Part shown: positions 21,371 to 32,788 of the stretch, piece after piece
Layout: every line of letters starts with the position of its first letter
How positions within the stretch are numbered: position 1 is the first letter of the stretch
Assembly (NCBI GenBank): GCA_028274465.1
Contig: CM051456.1
Coordinates: forward strand, 74,076,753-74,140,752
DNA from: Plantago ovata
Lineage: Eukaryota > Streptophyta > Magnoliopsida > Lamiales > Plantaginaceae
Length of the DNA stretch: 64,000 nt
Direction of reading: 5' to 3'
Program-made: the position numbers and the translations under genes
The notes under the pieces: generated by a model
Seen by the model: only the letters and a program-made list of their open reading frames with translations
Told to the model about the DNA's origin: nothing
The model's database searches: none

Positions 21371-22995
21371 TGTTAGTGTTGCAATATATCCAGTCCGCAT
21401 GTACGAACTGGAGCGGTCTAAGAGCGCGATAAAAAGCATCATAGGCCGTCCCTCAAGGGGCACGACCACACCCAAGTATGTCACTAAGGTGTGGACCGAC
21501 CAACATAGGGTCCGACCATCACTGGGAGGACAACCCTCAAAATAAGCTCATAACAAGGACAAAGCTGCCAGTGAGCTCGAGGAGCATCTCTATGGCTCGA
21601 GGAGATCCTTACGTCAAGGTAACGCTCCTTGAGAGAAACTGAGCAGGACACTACTCGCACCTTCCACGTGCAAGGAGGGCTCGAGGACCCGGAGCGACCA
21701 GCCATGGTTGCTCCCTTGGGCCAAGGCCCACGGACCTCCTTAATGGGCCTGGGCCGAGGAAGGCCTCAATCCTAGCCGTACACGTATCGCGATCCTACAC
21801 GACCGGAAGGTGAAAGGACACAAGTATATAAAGACCTCATTTACTCCTCAACAGTAAGCATTAATAACACCTCTCGACCATCACATTTACTACTCGTACT
21901 AGGGAAGCCTCACAACTCCCTATTCGTAAAGTCGCCTCTCCGGTCTGATACCTTACAGACCGGGCAAGAGACACTAACCCCCCCCCCCTTTTAGTATATT
22001 TCAGGTACGAGGAAGCTACAAGAAGGCTCACTTCCTATCTCAGAGGAACACTACATGAAGAAGAACTAGAATGACTTAGATTAGTGATTTACTGCAAACT
22101 TAGAAAGAAACACGAATTACCCTTCAACATTTGGCGCCGTCGAAAAGTGTGGAATGACCGAGTATCGAACTATTTATAGAAGGGTATCTCGGGGATACGA
22201 AACGACGCGTGCCCTCGCTCCATCCGGATCGACCACGTGGCCATGATCAACGGCCCAGATTACGGCCGCTTGGCGAATTACCTATTTTGCCCTCCATGCT
22301 CCCGCTCGGGCTCGGACACAGTTTCCAATGCCGGCGCGAATTACCTAATCACAGTAGATAATTTGTAGCGCGAGCACCGCACAACTTGGATCAGGGATAG
22401 ATCGACGACCAAAAGATTTCCTCCTCGAGACCTTACGGAGAAAAAAGGATGGCAAGGCAAAAAATCGACGGACACGTGGCAATGGTTCGAGGAGCCACTC
22501 TTAGAAGTATCTCTACTCGAGATATTTTGCAAAGAAAAAGCGGCAGGAAGTCATTCCATTCCACTCTTAGAAGTATCTCTACTCGAGATATTTTGCAAAG
22601 AAAAAGCGGCAGGAAGTCATTCCATTCCACTCTTAGAAGTATCTCTACTCGAGATATTTTGCAAAGAAAAAGCGGCAGGAAGTCATTCCATTCCACCAAG
22701 GAATATTTACCCGGATCCGATCTCTGCCCAGTAAACATACCTCTTTTTCATAAGGTCCGAGCAACGTCTGCTCGCACCCTATAAAAAAGGGGGGGAGGGA
22801 GAGATAGGAAAAGGGAAAGATACCAAGGTGCGAATACGGAAATCTTTTTTCGGAGAGATAGGAGGAGGGAAAGATACCAAGGTGCGAATACGGAAATCTT
22901 TTTTCGCCCACTACTAGTCGAGGCTCTGCTCGACCTCTACTTCAACATAGTTCCTCAACTATCTTCTACAAAGATACTTGGAAACTAGGGGGACA
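21371..22995 (+). mobile_element. One-LTR Tat/Retand-type insertion inside the copia LTR
   Basis: It starts TGTTAGTG and ends GGGGGACA, flanked by TGACT on both sides (21366-21370 and 22996-23000). The same position is unoccupied in the two other copia LTRs (about 33590 and 46660). 21371-22129 looks like an LTR (TGTT...AACA, TATA box AGTATATAAAG near 21822). It is followed by TGGCGCCGTCG at 22132, the primer-site type of plant Tat-lineage Ty3 elements. The 3' end is a purine-rich CTAGGGGGA with no second LTR. No coding domain was recognised. Confidence 0.65.
22496..22693 (+). repeat. Three perfect tandem copies of a 66-bp unit
   Basis: Units start at 22496, 22562 and 22628 and appear identical. 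The period is a multiple of three, so a 22-residue unit repeats in an open frame (TLRSISTRDIL...), but no gene context supports translation. A second tandem pair of 54 bp starts at 22801 and 22855. Confidence 0.9.
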
Positions 22996-24578
22996 TGACT
23001 GACTCGAATGCATCTAGGATCGATGATGTGTTTATCCCAATAATACATCCACGGGCGTCTCAGGGAGTTGCTTGGTTACTAAGATATACTTATGACCATC
23101 ATAATATATCGATGCACTGGCCAATGACTTACCAACACAACTATGAAGACTATGAGCAGTATTCTCCTGTGCTACACATGAGAGATGAATCCTTCACAGA
23201 AACACTTATCATCCCCATTTGTATGTAGCCATAATCCTGGATCGTGTCTTAGGTCAACTGCTTATTCAGAGCTGACATCGATGGGTCCACCAAGGATATG
23301 GGGCAACAAATGTGATGATAAAGTCCTGTAAGTCCAAAGGACGACTGGCATCACTTCGACAACTTACCGGTCCCCATAGACACTTCGGTGTAAAGTATAC
23401 ATCGATGGGAGTGTCCGGTGGGTACTTCCATTGTTTGATAATCCTTCTTCGAACAACTCTGCGCAGTTATGAGAACATTTCTCGATTGTCCAACAATCCG
23501 TTTCGTGGTCGTGGGATCGGCTCACACTTGCTCCAAGTATAACCTCCACGCATACTAGTCTCATCTGGTTCATTCAGACCCCTACATCCTAGATGAACCT
23601 CGACTAGGGAGAGTTTGGGATAGATGATAACTCACATAGCTCCCACTATCTGTGTGATCGGTCATCTATCCGAGGGGACATGTTTAATATCAATACCGAC
23701 AGAAATAGAGATATGACATGCTGCATGCCTGGTGTAATATAAATATGAAAGCGATACTCAATATTAAAAAAACAAACATATATTATATTATGTTGATCTG
23801 TGTAATAGTACATATATGCCCTCTATAAGGGCTCCGTGCCCTTAATAAGGACTGTCTCTAGGACATATACACTATCAATAATGTGCAGGGGCTCATTGAA
23901 CACAGGCTAGTCAAGCAAGGTGAAATCGACTTGCATGTTAGGAACGACAATCCAGTTGAAGCCAAACGCGTTGGACGCTGCAAGATAGATTTACCTTCAG
24001 GACAATGTTTAGAACTTGATAACGTTTATTTTGTTCCATCCATTGTCAGAAATATTATTCCATTCCATTGTTAGACAATATGGGTTTTTCCTTTCGATTT
24101 GCGAATAATACTTGTTATTTTTCATTGAATGACCAGTGTTACGGAAAAGCTCGCTTAGTGAATAGTTTATATATTTTACAAAGTAGTCTACCTTTATTTC
24201 AAATACATAACAAACAACCGTCTTCAAGTAGGAAGAATAATCCATCTTATCTATGGCATTGTCGGCTAGGCCATATCAATGAAACACGGATTCAAAGACT
24301 AAGGAAGTTGGACTACTTAGAACCATTTGATTTTGAATCATATGGTACATGCGAATCATGTGTTAAGGGTAAGATGACGAACAAACCTTTTGTTGGACAA
24401 GGTGTTCGTGCCAATCGCTGCTTAGAGCTCATACATATCGATGTATGTGGACCTTTTAAAGTCCATGCGCGTGGGGGTTATCCTTACTTCGTTACCTTTA
24501 CTGACGATTTCTCAAGGTATGGATATATTTATCTTATGAAGAATAAATCCGAGACCTTTGGGAAATACAAGGAGTTTA

Positions 24579-25135
24579 TGTAATGCCCCGCATCCCACAT
24601 CGCTTAAGAGTGAGTGGAATAAATGGTATATATGTTAGACCACCACTCTCACATGGTATGAGGCCTTTTGGGTGATTCCAAAAGCAAATCCGTGCGGGCT
24701 CAGGCCCAAAGCGGACAATATCATACTGTGGAGACGTACGTGTGTGGGACCGTCCAGGAGTAACCATGCCGGCCGGATTGGTCGGGTCGTTACAAATGGT
24801 ATCAGAGCCTAGATCAACCCAAAGCCCGCACCGGACGGTTGGTAAAGGTTATTGTCAGTTTGTCACCTCCACCACTTAAGGCGCTCGACGAGGACGTCGA
24901 GGCTTTAAGGGGGGTAGTTTGTAATGCCCCGCATCCCACATCGCTTAAGAGTGAGTGGAATAAATGGTATATATGTTAGACCACCACTCTCACATGGTAT
25001 GAGGCCTTTTGGGTGATTCCAAAAGCAAATCTGTGCGGGCTCAGGCCCAAAGCGGACAATATCATACTGTGGAGACGTACGTGTGTGGGACCGTCCAGGA
25101 GTAACCATGCCGGCCGGATTGGTCGGGTCGTTACA
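24579..25135 (+). mobile_element. TRIM (terminal-repeat retrotransposon in miniature), 557 bp
   Basis: Two 216-bp LTRs (24579-24794 and 24920-25135) both start TGTAATGCCCC and end CGTTACA. They differ by one base that I can see (C at 24692 versus T at about 25032). Between them are a primer site TGGTATCAGAGCC (24797 on, complementary to initiator tRNA-Met) and a purine tract TTAAGGGGGGTAG just before the second LTR. No coding capacity. It interrupts the copia integrase; the minus copy at about 36890 shows the empty site. The expected 5-bp duplication is not clean (GTTTA versus AAACG). Confidence 0.92.
24797..24809 (+). other. TRIM primer-binding site (initiator tRNA-Met type)
   Basis: TGGTATCAGAGCC, two bases after the LTR end. 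Confidence 0.85.
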
Positions 25136-26828
25136 AAACGGAATGAGGTCGAAAATGAATTGAACCTAAGGATAGTCACTCTTCGATCAGATCGAAGAGG
25201 TGAATACCTTAGTGAAGAATTTATCGACTACTTGAAGGAAAATGGAATTCAATCGCAATGGACTCCTCCTAGAACATCACAGTTAAATGGTGTGTTTGAG
25301 AGAAGGAATCGAACCCTGTTAGACATGGTGAGATCAATGATTGGATTCTCGACTCTTCCAAAATATCTGTGGGGATATACACTACAAGCTGCAATCTACA
25401 TTCTGAACCGTGTACCATCTAAATCAGTGGAGAAAACTCCTTATGAGTTATGGAAGGGAAAGAAGCCCTCATTGGGCTATCTTAGACCTTGGGGCTGTCC
25501 TGCAATACTCAAACTGATGCTCACTGATAAGTTAGATGCGAAGGGTGTCAATGTATATTTCATAGGCTATCCTCGTCAGACGAGAGGCTATGAATTCTAT
25601 CATGCTGAAGATCACAAGGTGATAGTATCTAGAAAAATCAAGTTTTTAGAAGCCGAATACCTCGAAGAAGAGAGGTTAGACGACATGATAGAACTTGAAG
25701 AAATTCAAGACTTTGACACACGCGAACATGAGTTCTCTAAATCTTCTGATTTGGACTCAAGTTCAGTGGGAGCTTTCGAAGCAGACAAGGGTAATGATAT
25801 GACACTTGCTAGGCATGTCATAGTCAGTGGGAGTCCTGTGATTAGATCAACAGTTGAAACCACACCAACAGAACCCGTTGTCAACCAACCTGTGCAACAA
25901 GTTGCACAAGAGCAGCCTCCTGCAAGGGAACAGGGCCGCGGGGCGCGACCAGCTGCATCAGTGCCCACTGATAATGTTCGTGTTACACGAAGCGAGAAAA
26001 GAAAAGCACCAGAATCGGTCAAGCTCCGTAGGTCGAAGAGGATCCTAAAAGGACCTCAGAAGCAAAGCTTATGATAGAAGACATCAGTGAACTTGATGTC
26101 GGCTTATCAGATCGGGAAGATCCCGAGACCTACAAAGAGGCAATAATTGATATTGACTCAGACAAATGGCAAGAGGCCATGGAATTGGAAATGGACTCCA
26201 TGTACCAGAACCAAGTTTGGAACTTGGTAGACTTGCCCCAAGGGGTTAGACCTATTGGGTGCAAATGGGTCTTTAAACGAAAGACAGATGCCGATGGCAA
26301 GGTACAAACGCACAAAGCTAGGCTTGTGGCGAAAGGCTACACGCAAAGGTATGACATCGATTATGATGAAACCTTTTCACCGGTAGCAAAATTGAAGTCC
26401 ATTCGAATTCTACTTGCGATAGCTGCCTACTATGATTATGAGATCTGGCAGATGGATGTAAAGACTGCCTTCCTCAATGGCAACCTTGAGGAAGAGGTCT
26501 ATATGGTACAACCGGAAGGTTTTATTAGTAAAACCAGGCCAACTGCTGTATGCAAATTACAAAGATCCATCTATGGGCTAAAGCAAGCGTCAAGGAGCTG
26601 GAATATCCGCTTTGATGAAGCTGTCAAATCGTTTGACTTCATCAGAAGCAGGGAAGATCCCTGTGTCTACGCTAGGCACAACGACAAGGGAGTAGTTTTC
26701 ATGATCATCTATGTTGATGACATTTTGATCATGGGAAACAATGTCTCTATGCTAGAAGAGACTAAAGTTTGGTTATCAAGTACCTTCTCGATAAAGGACT
26801 TGGGTGAAGCGAACTACATCCTAGGTAT

Positions 26829-28333
26829 CTTACTGCTAGGGACTAGCGTTAATTTCATGAGGGGGGATGAGATTTAAGTGATTTGATGTTGTTAGTTTGG
26901 AGCTTGGTATTGGTAGGATGAGTATAGTACCTTGCATGTTTTATCCGTCTGCATTTGCACTTGCACGTTTACTGCTTTCTTAGATTTTTTAGGTTGCATT
27001 CACTACATTCATCCTAGGATAGTCTTGCATGTTTTATATGGAGTTTATTGCCGAATTTTTTGGACTTTTTTATTGGGTAGATCAACTAACTATGCCATTA
27101 ATCGTATGCTTCATCTCTATGAATTTGTTTGAGGTTTTTCTCGCTTGGCTTGTCACATTTATGTATTACACTTAGTTAAGCTTGGTAGTCTCGACATCAC
27201 TTAGTGGTGTTTTCTCTACTGCGGTTCACGAAGGCCTTTATAATAGGATGATGCATGTAGGGGTCTTATGGTTGTTTTCCCGAGTAATTATGTACCTAAG
27301 AGGCAACAAGTCTTCACCATGCTTTGAGATTGCTAAATGCCTAGGAAGGAGGTAGTGTGAGGTTGTGTGATCCTTTGTTTATAACCTATTCTTCCGAATA
27401 GGTTTGGGGAGGGGGTTACACCATCATTAGACTTGTTTTCGTTTTTCATTTCCGTTCCGTGAGTTTATTTTTCCTTTTCCGTAAATTTTGTACTCCAACC
27501 TATTCTTTCGAATAGGTTTGGGGAAGTCGTGTGAGTCATTTTGTTTCTCTTTTTGTTATGCTACTGCTGGCTAAAAAAAATCGAAAAAAAAGAAAGAAAG
27601 AAAAATTCCAGAAAAAAAGAAGAGAAAAAGAAAAAAAAAAGCAAAAAAATCTGGAAAGAAAAAAAGAAAAAAAAAAAGAAAAGACCCCAAAAAAGCAAAA
27701 GAAGGGTCCAAAAAAGAAAAGCCAAATAGCAGTTTAGCAAAGTGTTGAGTCTTGTTTTCAATTCTTGTAATGTTCGTAATCGTGTTGTGATTTTCTATTT
27801 TTTATCTTTTTTGTCTTGAGTGTATCTGTTCTAGACCACCTTCGTTCTGCCATTCAGGAAGCGGTGAATAGCTTAAGACTTTACTTTAGAGATGGGTAGA
27901 ATAGGGGAGTGTTATCTTTTATAGGGAACCCTCCTTCGTTTGATGAGAGCCAGTACTGGTTCGACCTCTTTGAGGGAAAGTCTTAACATGGTGGAACAGC
28001 TGTAAGTCCTCAGTTTCATAGGCACGGGACAACCATTCGTATCTTAGCATGCTTCATTACGTCGTCACTGACTAGGTCCAGGTAGAGAATGTTACGAGAG
28101 ACTATCTTGTCTTGACATAAGTGCTTATGTGGATGTGTATAAGTCAATCGAGGTATTCTTCAACCTATATTCATGCTTTGATTTATATGGTTTTTGTTCA
28201 TATGTTTTTTGGTAGATTCAGTAGATTAGTTCATTTTATTTGGCATGAGACTCCATTTTGTGTCTTGCATGTTTTTTGCATTAGAGTCTAGCTTAGTTGC
28301 TTGAGGACAAGCAAAGGTTCGGTTTGAGGAGTT
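26829..28333 (+). mobile_element. Athila-like 3' non-coding internal region (5'-truncated copy)
   Basis: Matches 30172-31607, 43075-44424 and (inverted) 53833-55320. It contains two conserved hairpins with CCTATTC/GAATAGG arms (near 27385 and 27498), an A-rich tract (27571-27725) followed by GACCC...GGGTC, and a polypurine-like GGTTTGAGGAG before the LTR. It has no real ORF; the Lys-rich frames are the A-tract. Its left edge is fused to copia reverse transcriptase at about 26828. Confidence 0.75.
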
Positions 28334-29628
28334 TGATGAATGTGTATTTTACACTTTCATTCGAGTCTTTTTCACCTATTTTAGCTATCCTCTATGTTAA
28401 TTTAGCTATATTTTAGTGCATTTTATTAGAATAGTGTCACGTTTCCGTTTAGATTTTATTTTACAGGTTTTGGTTGAAAATCGAGGATTTCCGGGCAATT
28501 ATATTGAAGTTGACAAGGAATTGGTGTTCCAGAAGTCTATTTGGAGTATCTGAAGGTTTCCGGATAGGATTTGGAGTCTAGGGGTCGAATCTGGAGGTTA
28601 GAAGGCCACTAGAAGTTAGAAACCGAGTCCGAAAAAGGGAAGAAATCCAAAAACGCGTCGAAAACGCGGAATTCCGCGAAATTCTCTCCGGGGCGAATCG
28701 CCGCAGATGTGGGGCGAACCGCCCGGTGTGTGGGGCGAACCGCCCCACAGTATTTTGAAGCCTATATATAGTTGCTCAGATTTTCTCCGAAATTCATACT
28801 TTTCCAGACCTACTTTCTCACCTTTCTCTGTAGTTCTAGGTAGGGACTTCCCAGATCCTGTTCTGGGGGTTCGTAGCTTAGGGGACTCTTTTTCATAGCA
28901 GTTTGGAGCTCGTAGGATCGCAATTCTCCGGAGATTGACAACCTTCGGTAACTTTGTATCTTACAGTTTATTCTACTTATTTTTATATTCTTTCAACATG
29001 TTTTCTTCTATGATTTCTGTAATTGCATGCCTATTATGAGTAGCTAAACTTATCGTTGGTGGTAGTATGTGAATTCTTAGCGAAGGGAAGATAATCATGC
29101 TAATGGCTATATCGCTCATTATACTCCGTGTCATTGCTTTATTTCGTTGATCAGGCTTAAGCCCAAAATTCTCGTATGTTGTATTAATTATTATGCACAA
29201 TTGGACCCTCGTCGACCTGTTCGCGAGTTTATCTTCGTAGTGTTGAATAATTACGGAACACAATAGGACAATAGTGCTTGACTTGTCAGAATCGTTATCT
29301 TCGTAGTGCTTAATAATTGCAACAGGACACTAGATTGATCAAAGATCTCCATGCAAGACCGAGGAATTTACGCATGATTATCGACCCGTTATGCTTTGAA
29401 GGATCATACTATCACCAATCTCCATTATCTGTTAGAAAAACCCTTTGCTATCTGTCTGCTGTTTTTATATTCTGAATTAGATTTGATAAAGCTAGTTATA
29501 GTCCTGAGAGAACGACACTCGAGTCATTCTACTACTACACTACGGTTTTCGTTGTAGTTGTGGATTGCCTTTGGCTAAATAACAAATTTATTTGATCGAA
29601 CCGGGAACCGACAAACCCGCGTTCATCA
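28334..29628 (+). mobile_element. Athila-like LTR (family TGATGAATGTG), 1,295 bp
   Basis: Starts TGATGAATGTGTATTTTAC and ends CGCGTTCATCA. GGGGCGAAYCGCC-type palindromes (about 28697-28748) stand directly before the TATA box CCTATATATAG at 28761. No primer site follows, so it acts as the 3' LTR of the copy on its left or has lost what followed. Confidence 0.8.
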
Positions 29629-30069
29629 GGATGTCGAAGTTGATGGTCAAGAGGAAGTCGTGGAGGAAGTAATAACTGAATCCATTGCTTCACTTGAGTC
29701 AGAAGGTGATGGCGTAAGTTGTGTTGAGGTCGAGGAGCCAATCTCTAAAGGTTTTGGTGTCTTTGAATCAATTGCTGCAGATACTCTTGATCTTGACTTC
29801 TACGTTCTGGTCCATGCACCCACCTATGAGTCCCAAAGGAGTTTTGATCCTCTTTACTCTTTTTCTTGGTTTTGTTAATTTTAGTTTTCAGGGAATCGTG
29901 GACTTGCTTGAGCAGATACAGAGAGGAGCCAAGGATGGTTCCCAAGATGCGAGGAGTAATGGAACGGATGCACAAGATTCGTTTCCATTTGATAATGGAT
30001 AACATTAGTGGTAATGATCTCCCGTCTGACATGTGGAGGGACTATTATGGGGATTTCAATCCCGATAAT
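29629..30069 (+). pseudogene. Decayed 3' ORF remnant of an Athila-like element
   Basis: Acidic fragments (EVVEEVITESIASLESEGDG...) and a second frame ending MWRDYYGDFNPDN, broken by stops and frame changes. The sequence just downstream (CAGCCGACCGAGGCCAAACC, about 30094) recurs inverted near 55350 at the same place relative to the 3' region. This is therefore the end of the element's last ORF. Function unknown. Confidence 0.4.
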
Positions 30070-31607
30070 TAGTCTTTTCACATGTCCGCTCTCAGCCGAC
30101 CGAGGCCAAACCGTTCGGTAACATCTAGTATCACTTTTTATTTACTCATTCTCTTTTGCTAGGGACTAGCTTAAGTTTCATGAGGGGGATGGGATGTGAA
30201 CCATGATGTTAAGCTTCGGTAACATTGGCTTTGTGATGTTGACTATGGTATCTTGTTTTTGTTTGCATTTGCACGTTTACCGCTTTCTTAGTATTTAGTT
30301 GCATACACTACATTCATCCTAGTATAGATTTGCATGTTTTTATGTGGAGTTTATTGCCAAAATTTTTGAACTTTTTTATTGGGTAGATTAACTAATTATG
30401 ACATTAATCATATGCTTCATCTCTATGAATTTGTTTGAGGTTTTTCTCGCTTGGCTTGTCACATTTATGTATTACACTTAGTTAAGCTTGGTAGTCTCGA
30501 CATCACTTAGTGGTGTTTTCTCTACTGCGGTTCACGAAGGCCTTTATAATAGGATGATGCATGTTAGGGTCTTATGGTTGTTTTCCCGAGTAATTATGTA
30601 CCTAAGAGGCAACGAGTCTTCACCTTGCTTTGAGATTGCTAAATGCCTAGGAAGGAGGTAGTGTGAGATTGTGTGATCCTCTGTTTACAACATATTCTCT
30701 TGCTTTGGGGAAGGGGTTACGCTATCGTTAGACTTGTTTTTTTTTCAATTTTTAGTGTGTATTGTGAGTTTATTTTCCTTTTTCGTAAAGTTTGTACTCC
30801 AACCTATTCTTTCGAATAGGTTTGGGGAGGTCGTTTGTGAGTCATTTTAATTTCTTTTTCGTTGTGCTACTGCTGGCTAAAAAAAGGAGAAAAAGAAACA
30901 TTCCAGAAAAAAAAAAGAGAAAAAAAAATCTGGAAAAGAAAAAAAAGAAGAAAAAAAAAGAAAAGACCCCAAAAAAGCAAAGAAGGGTCCAAAAAAAAGA
31001 GTCAAAAAGCAGTTTAGCAAAGTGTTATGTCTCATTTTCCAATTCTTGTAATGTTCGTAATCGTGATGTAATTTTCATCTTTTATTTGTTTGAGTGTCAT
31101 GTGTTCTAGGCCACCCTCGTCCTGCCATTCAGGAAGTGGTGAATAGCTTAAGGCTTTGCTTGAGAGATGGGTAGAATAGGGGAGTGTTATCTTTTTAGGG
31201 AACCCTCTTTCGTTTGATGAGAGCCAGTATTGGTTCGACCTCTTTGAGGAAAAGTCTTAACTTGGTGAACAGCAGTAAGTCCTCAGTTTCATAGGCACGG
31301 GACAACCATTCGTATTCTAACATGTTTCATTACGTCGTCACTGACTAGGTCCAGGTAGAGAATGTTACGAGAGACTATCTTGTCTTGACATAAGTGCTTA
31401 TGTGAATGTGTATGAGTCAATCGAAGCATTCTTCAACTTATATTCATGTTATGACTTGTATGGTTTTTGTTCATATGTTTTTTGATAGATTCAATAGATT
31501 AGTTCATATCATTTGTTATGAGACTCCATTTTTTGTGTTGCATTGTTTTTTGCATTAGAGTCTAGCTTAGTTGCTTGAGGACAAGCAAATGTTCGGTTTG
31601 GGGAGTT
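30070..31607 (+). mobile_element. Athila-like 3' non-coding internal region, second copy
   Basis: Same organisation as 26829-28333: A-rich tract at about 30880-31010, hairpin near 30799, purine-rich GGTTTGGGGAG before the LTR. The first of the two hairpins is degenerate here (about 30690). Confidence 0.75.
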
Positions 31608-32788
31608 AGATGAATGTGTATTTTACAATTTCATTTGAGTCTTTTTTCACCAATTTAGCTATCCTCTATGATAATTTAGCTATATTTTAGTGCATATTAT
31701 TAGAATAGTGTCACGTTTCCCTTTAGTTTGTATTTTGCAGGTTTTGGATGAAAAACGAGGATTTTCGGGCAATTATATTAAAGTAGACAAGGAATTGGTG
31801 TTCCGAAGGCCTAATTGGAGTATCCAGAAGATTCCGGATAGGATTTGAAGTCTAGGGGTCGAATCTGAAGGCTAAAAGGTCACTAGAAGGCAAAAACCGA
31901 GTCCGAAAAGGAAAAGATATCCAAAAACGCATTGAAAACGCGTATCTGGCCGAAAAAACCTCCCGGGCGAGTCGCCCGGGACGTGGGGCGAATCGCCCGG
32001 TGAGTGGGGCGACTCGCCCCACACCTACCGAACCACTATATATGGTTGCTCAGTTTTCTCCGTTTTACATACTTTCTCAGACCTTTTCTCTCACCTTTCT
32101 CATTAGTTTTAGGTAGGAATTCTCCAGAGCCTGTTCTGGGGATTCATAGCTTAGGAGATACTTTTTCTTAGCGTTTTGGAGCTTGTAAGATCGCGATTCT
32201 TCGGAGATTGACAACCTTCGGTAACATTGTATCTTACAGTTTTTCTATTTATATTTATATATCTTTCAACATGTTTTCATTCACTCGTGCTATTATTTCT
32301 GTTGATTGCATGACATCTATGAGTAGCTAAACTTCTCATTGGTGATAGTATGTGATTTCTTAGCGAAGGGTTAATAATTATGCTAATGGCTATATCGCGC
32401 ATTATACTTTGAGTTATTGCTTTATTTCTTTGATCTATCTAAAACTTCTATCTTCGTAGTGTTGAATAATTACGGAACACAATTGGACAATTCATTGATC
32501 AAAGATCTCTATGCAAAACCGGGGACTTCATGTATGATTATTAATCTGCTATGCTTTGAATGACCATACTATCACCAATCTCCATTATCTGTTAAGAAAA
32601 ACCTTTGCTAAGTCGCCTGTTGATTTATATTCTTAAGTTAAATTAGATAAAGCTAGTTATAGTCCTTAGAGATCGACACTCGAGGTTATTCTACTGCTAC
32701 ACTACGGTTTTCGTTGTAGTTGTGAATTGCCTTTGGCTAAATATAAATTTATTTGATTAATTAGAATCTGACAAATTCACGTTCATCA
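31608..32788 (+). mobile_element. Athila-like LTR, 1,181 bp
   Basis: Starts AGATGAATGTG (terminal T changed to A) and ends ACGTTCATCA. Palindromes such as GGGCGAGTCGCCC and GGGGCGACTCGCCCC stand at about 31971-32020, before the TATA at 32036-32043. Confidence 0.8.

Larger units (their letters stand above)
20174..23877 (-). mobile_element. Ty1/copia LTR (minus), containing a nested insertion
   Basis: Plus strand reads TGTAAGAAAATA...ACACTATCA, with TG/CA ends. Without the insertion at 21371-22995 and its duplication it is about 2.08 kb and aligns with the LTR at 39372-47545. TATA candidate TACTATATATAGTAG near 20633-20647 on the minus strand. A (CG)n-like run lies near 20838, and a hairpin with GGAAGGAGT/ACTCC-type arms near 20805-20830. 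It is followed at 23878 by plus-oriented internal sequence, so this junction is rearranged. Confidence 0.8.
23878..26828 (+). pseudogene. Ty1/copia gag-pol fragment, copy C1 (plus)
   Basis: It begins inside the protease region (NVQGLIEHRLVKQGEIDL), then GAG-pre-integrase (HCRLGHINETR, CESCVKGKM), integrase core (HIDVCGPF, FTDDFSRYGY; resumed after the TRIM as LRSDRRGEYLSEEF and ERRNRTLLDM), integrase C-terminus, and reverse transcriptase (WVFKRKTDADG, QMDVKTAFLNG, YVDDILIMG). It stops at about 26828 after LGEANYILG, lacking RNase H. Lesions: the TRIM at 24579, a one-base deletion near 26068 relative to the minus copy, and both ends truncated. The reading is otherwise long and open. Confidence 0.9.

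Noticed and set aside
22449..22784. 111-aa ORF with three 22-residue repeats as a gene
   Set aside because: It arises from the perfect 66-bp tandem repeat in a retroelement fragment; no start context, domain or conservation is visible.
21215..23573. Short ORFs in copia LTRs (also 33129-33748 and 46509-46811)
   Set aside because: They sit in LTR sequence and recur inverted in each LTR with different lengths; not proteins.
24576..25179. Paired ORFs inside 24576-25179 that look duplicated
   Set aside because: They are shadow frames in the two TRIM LTRs; the TRIM is non-coding.
27531..27761. Lys-rich and Phe-rich ORFs (also near 30792, 43685 and 54314)
   Set aside because: They are translations of the A-rich tract of the Athila-like 3' region; composition alone explains them.
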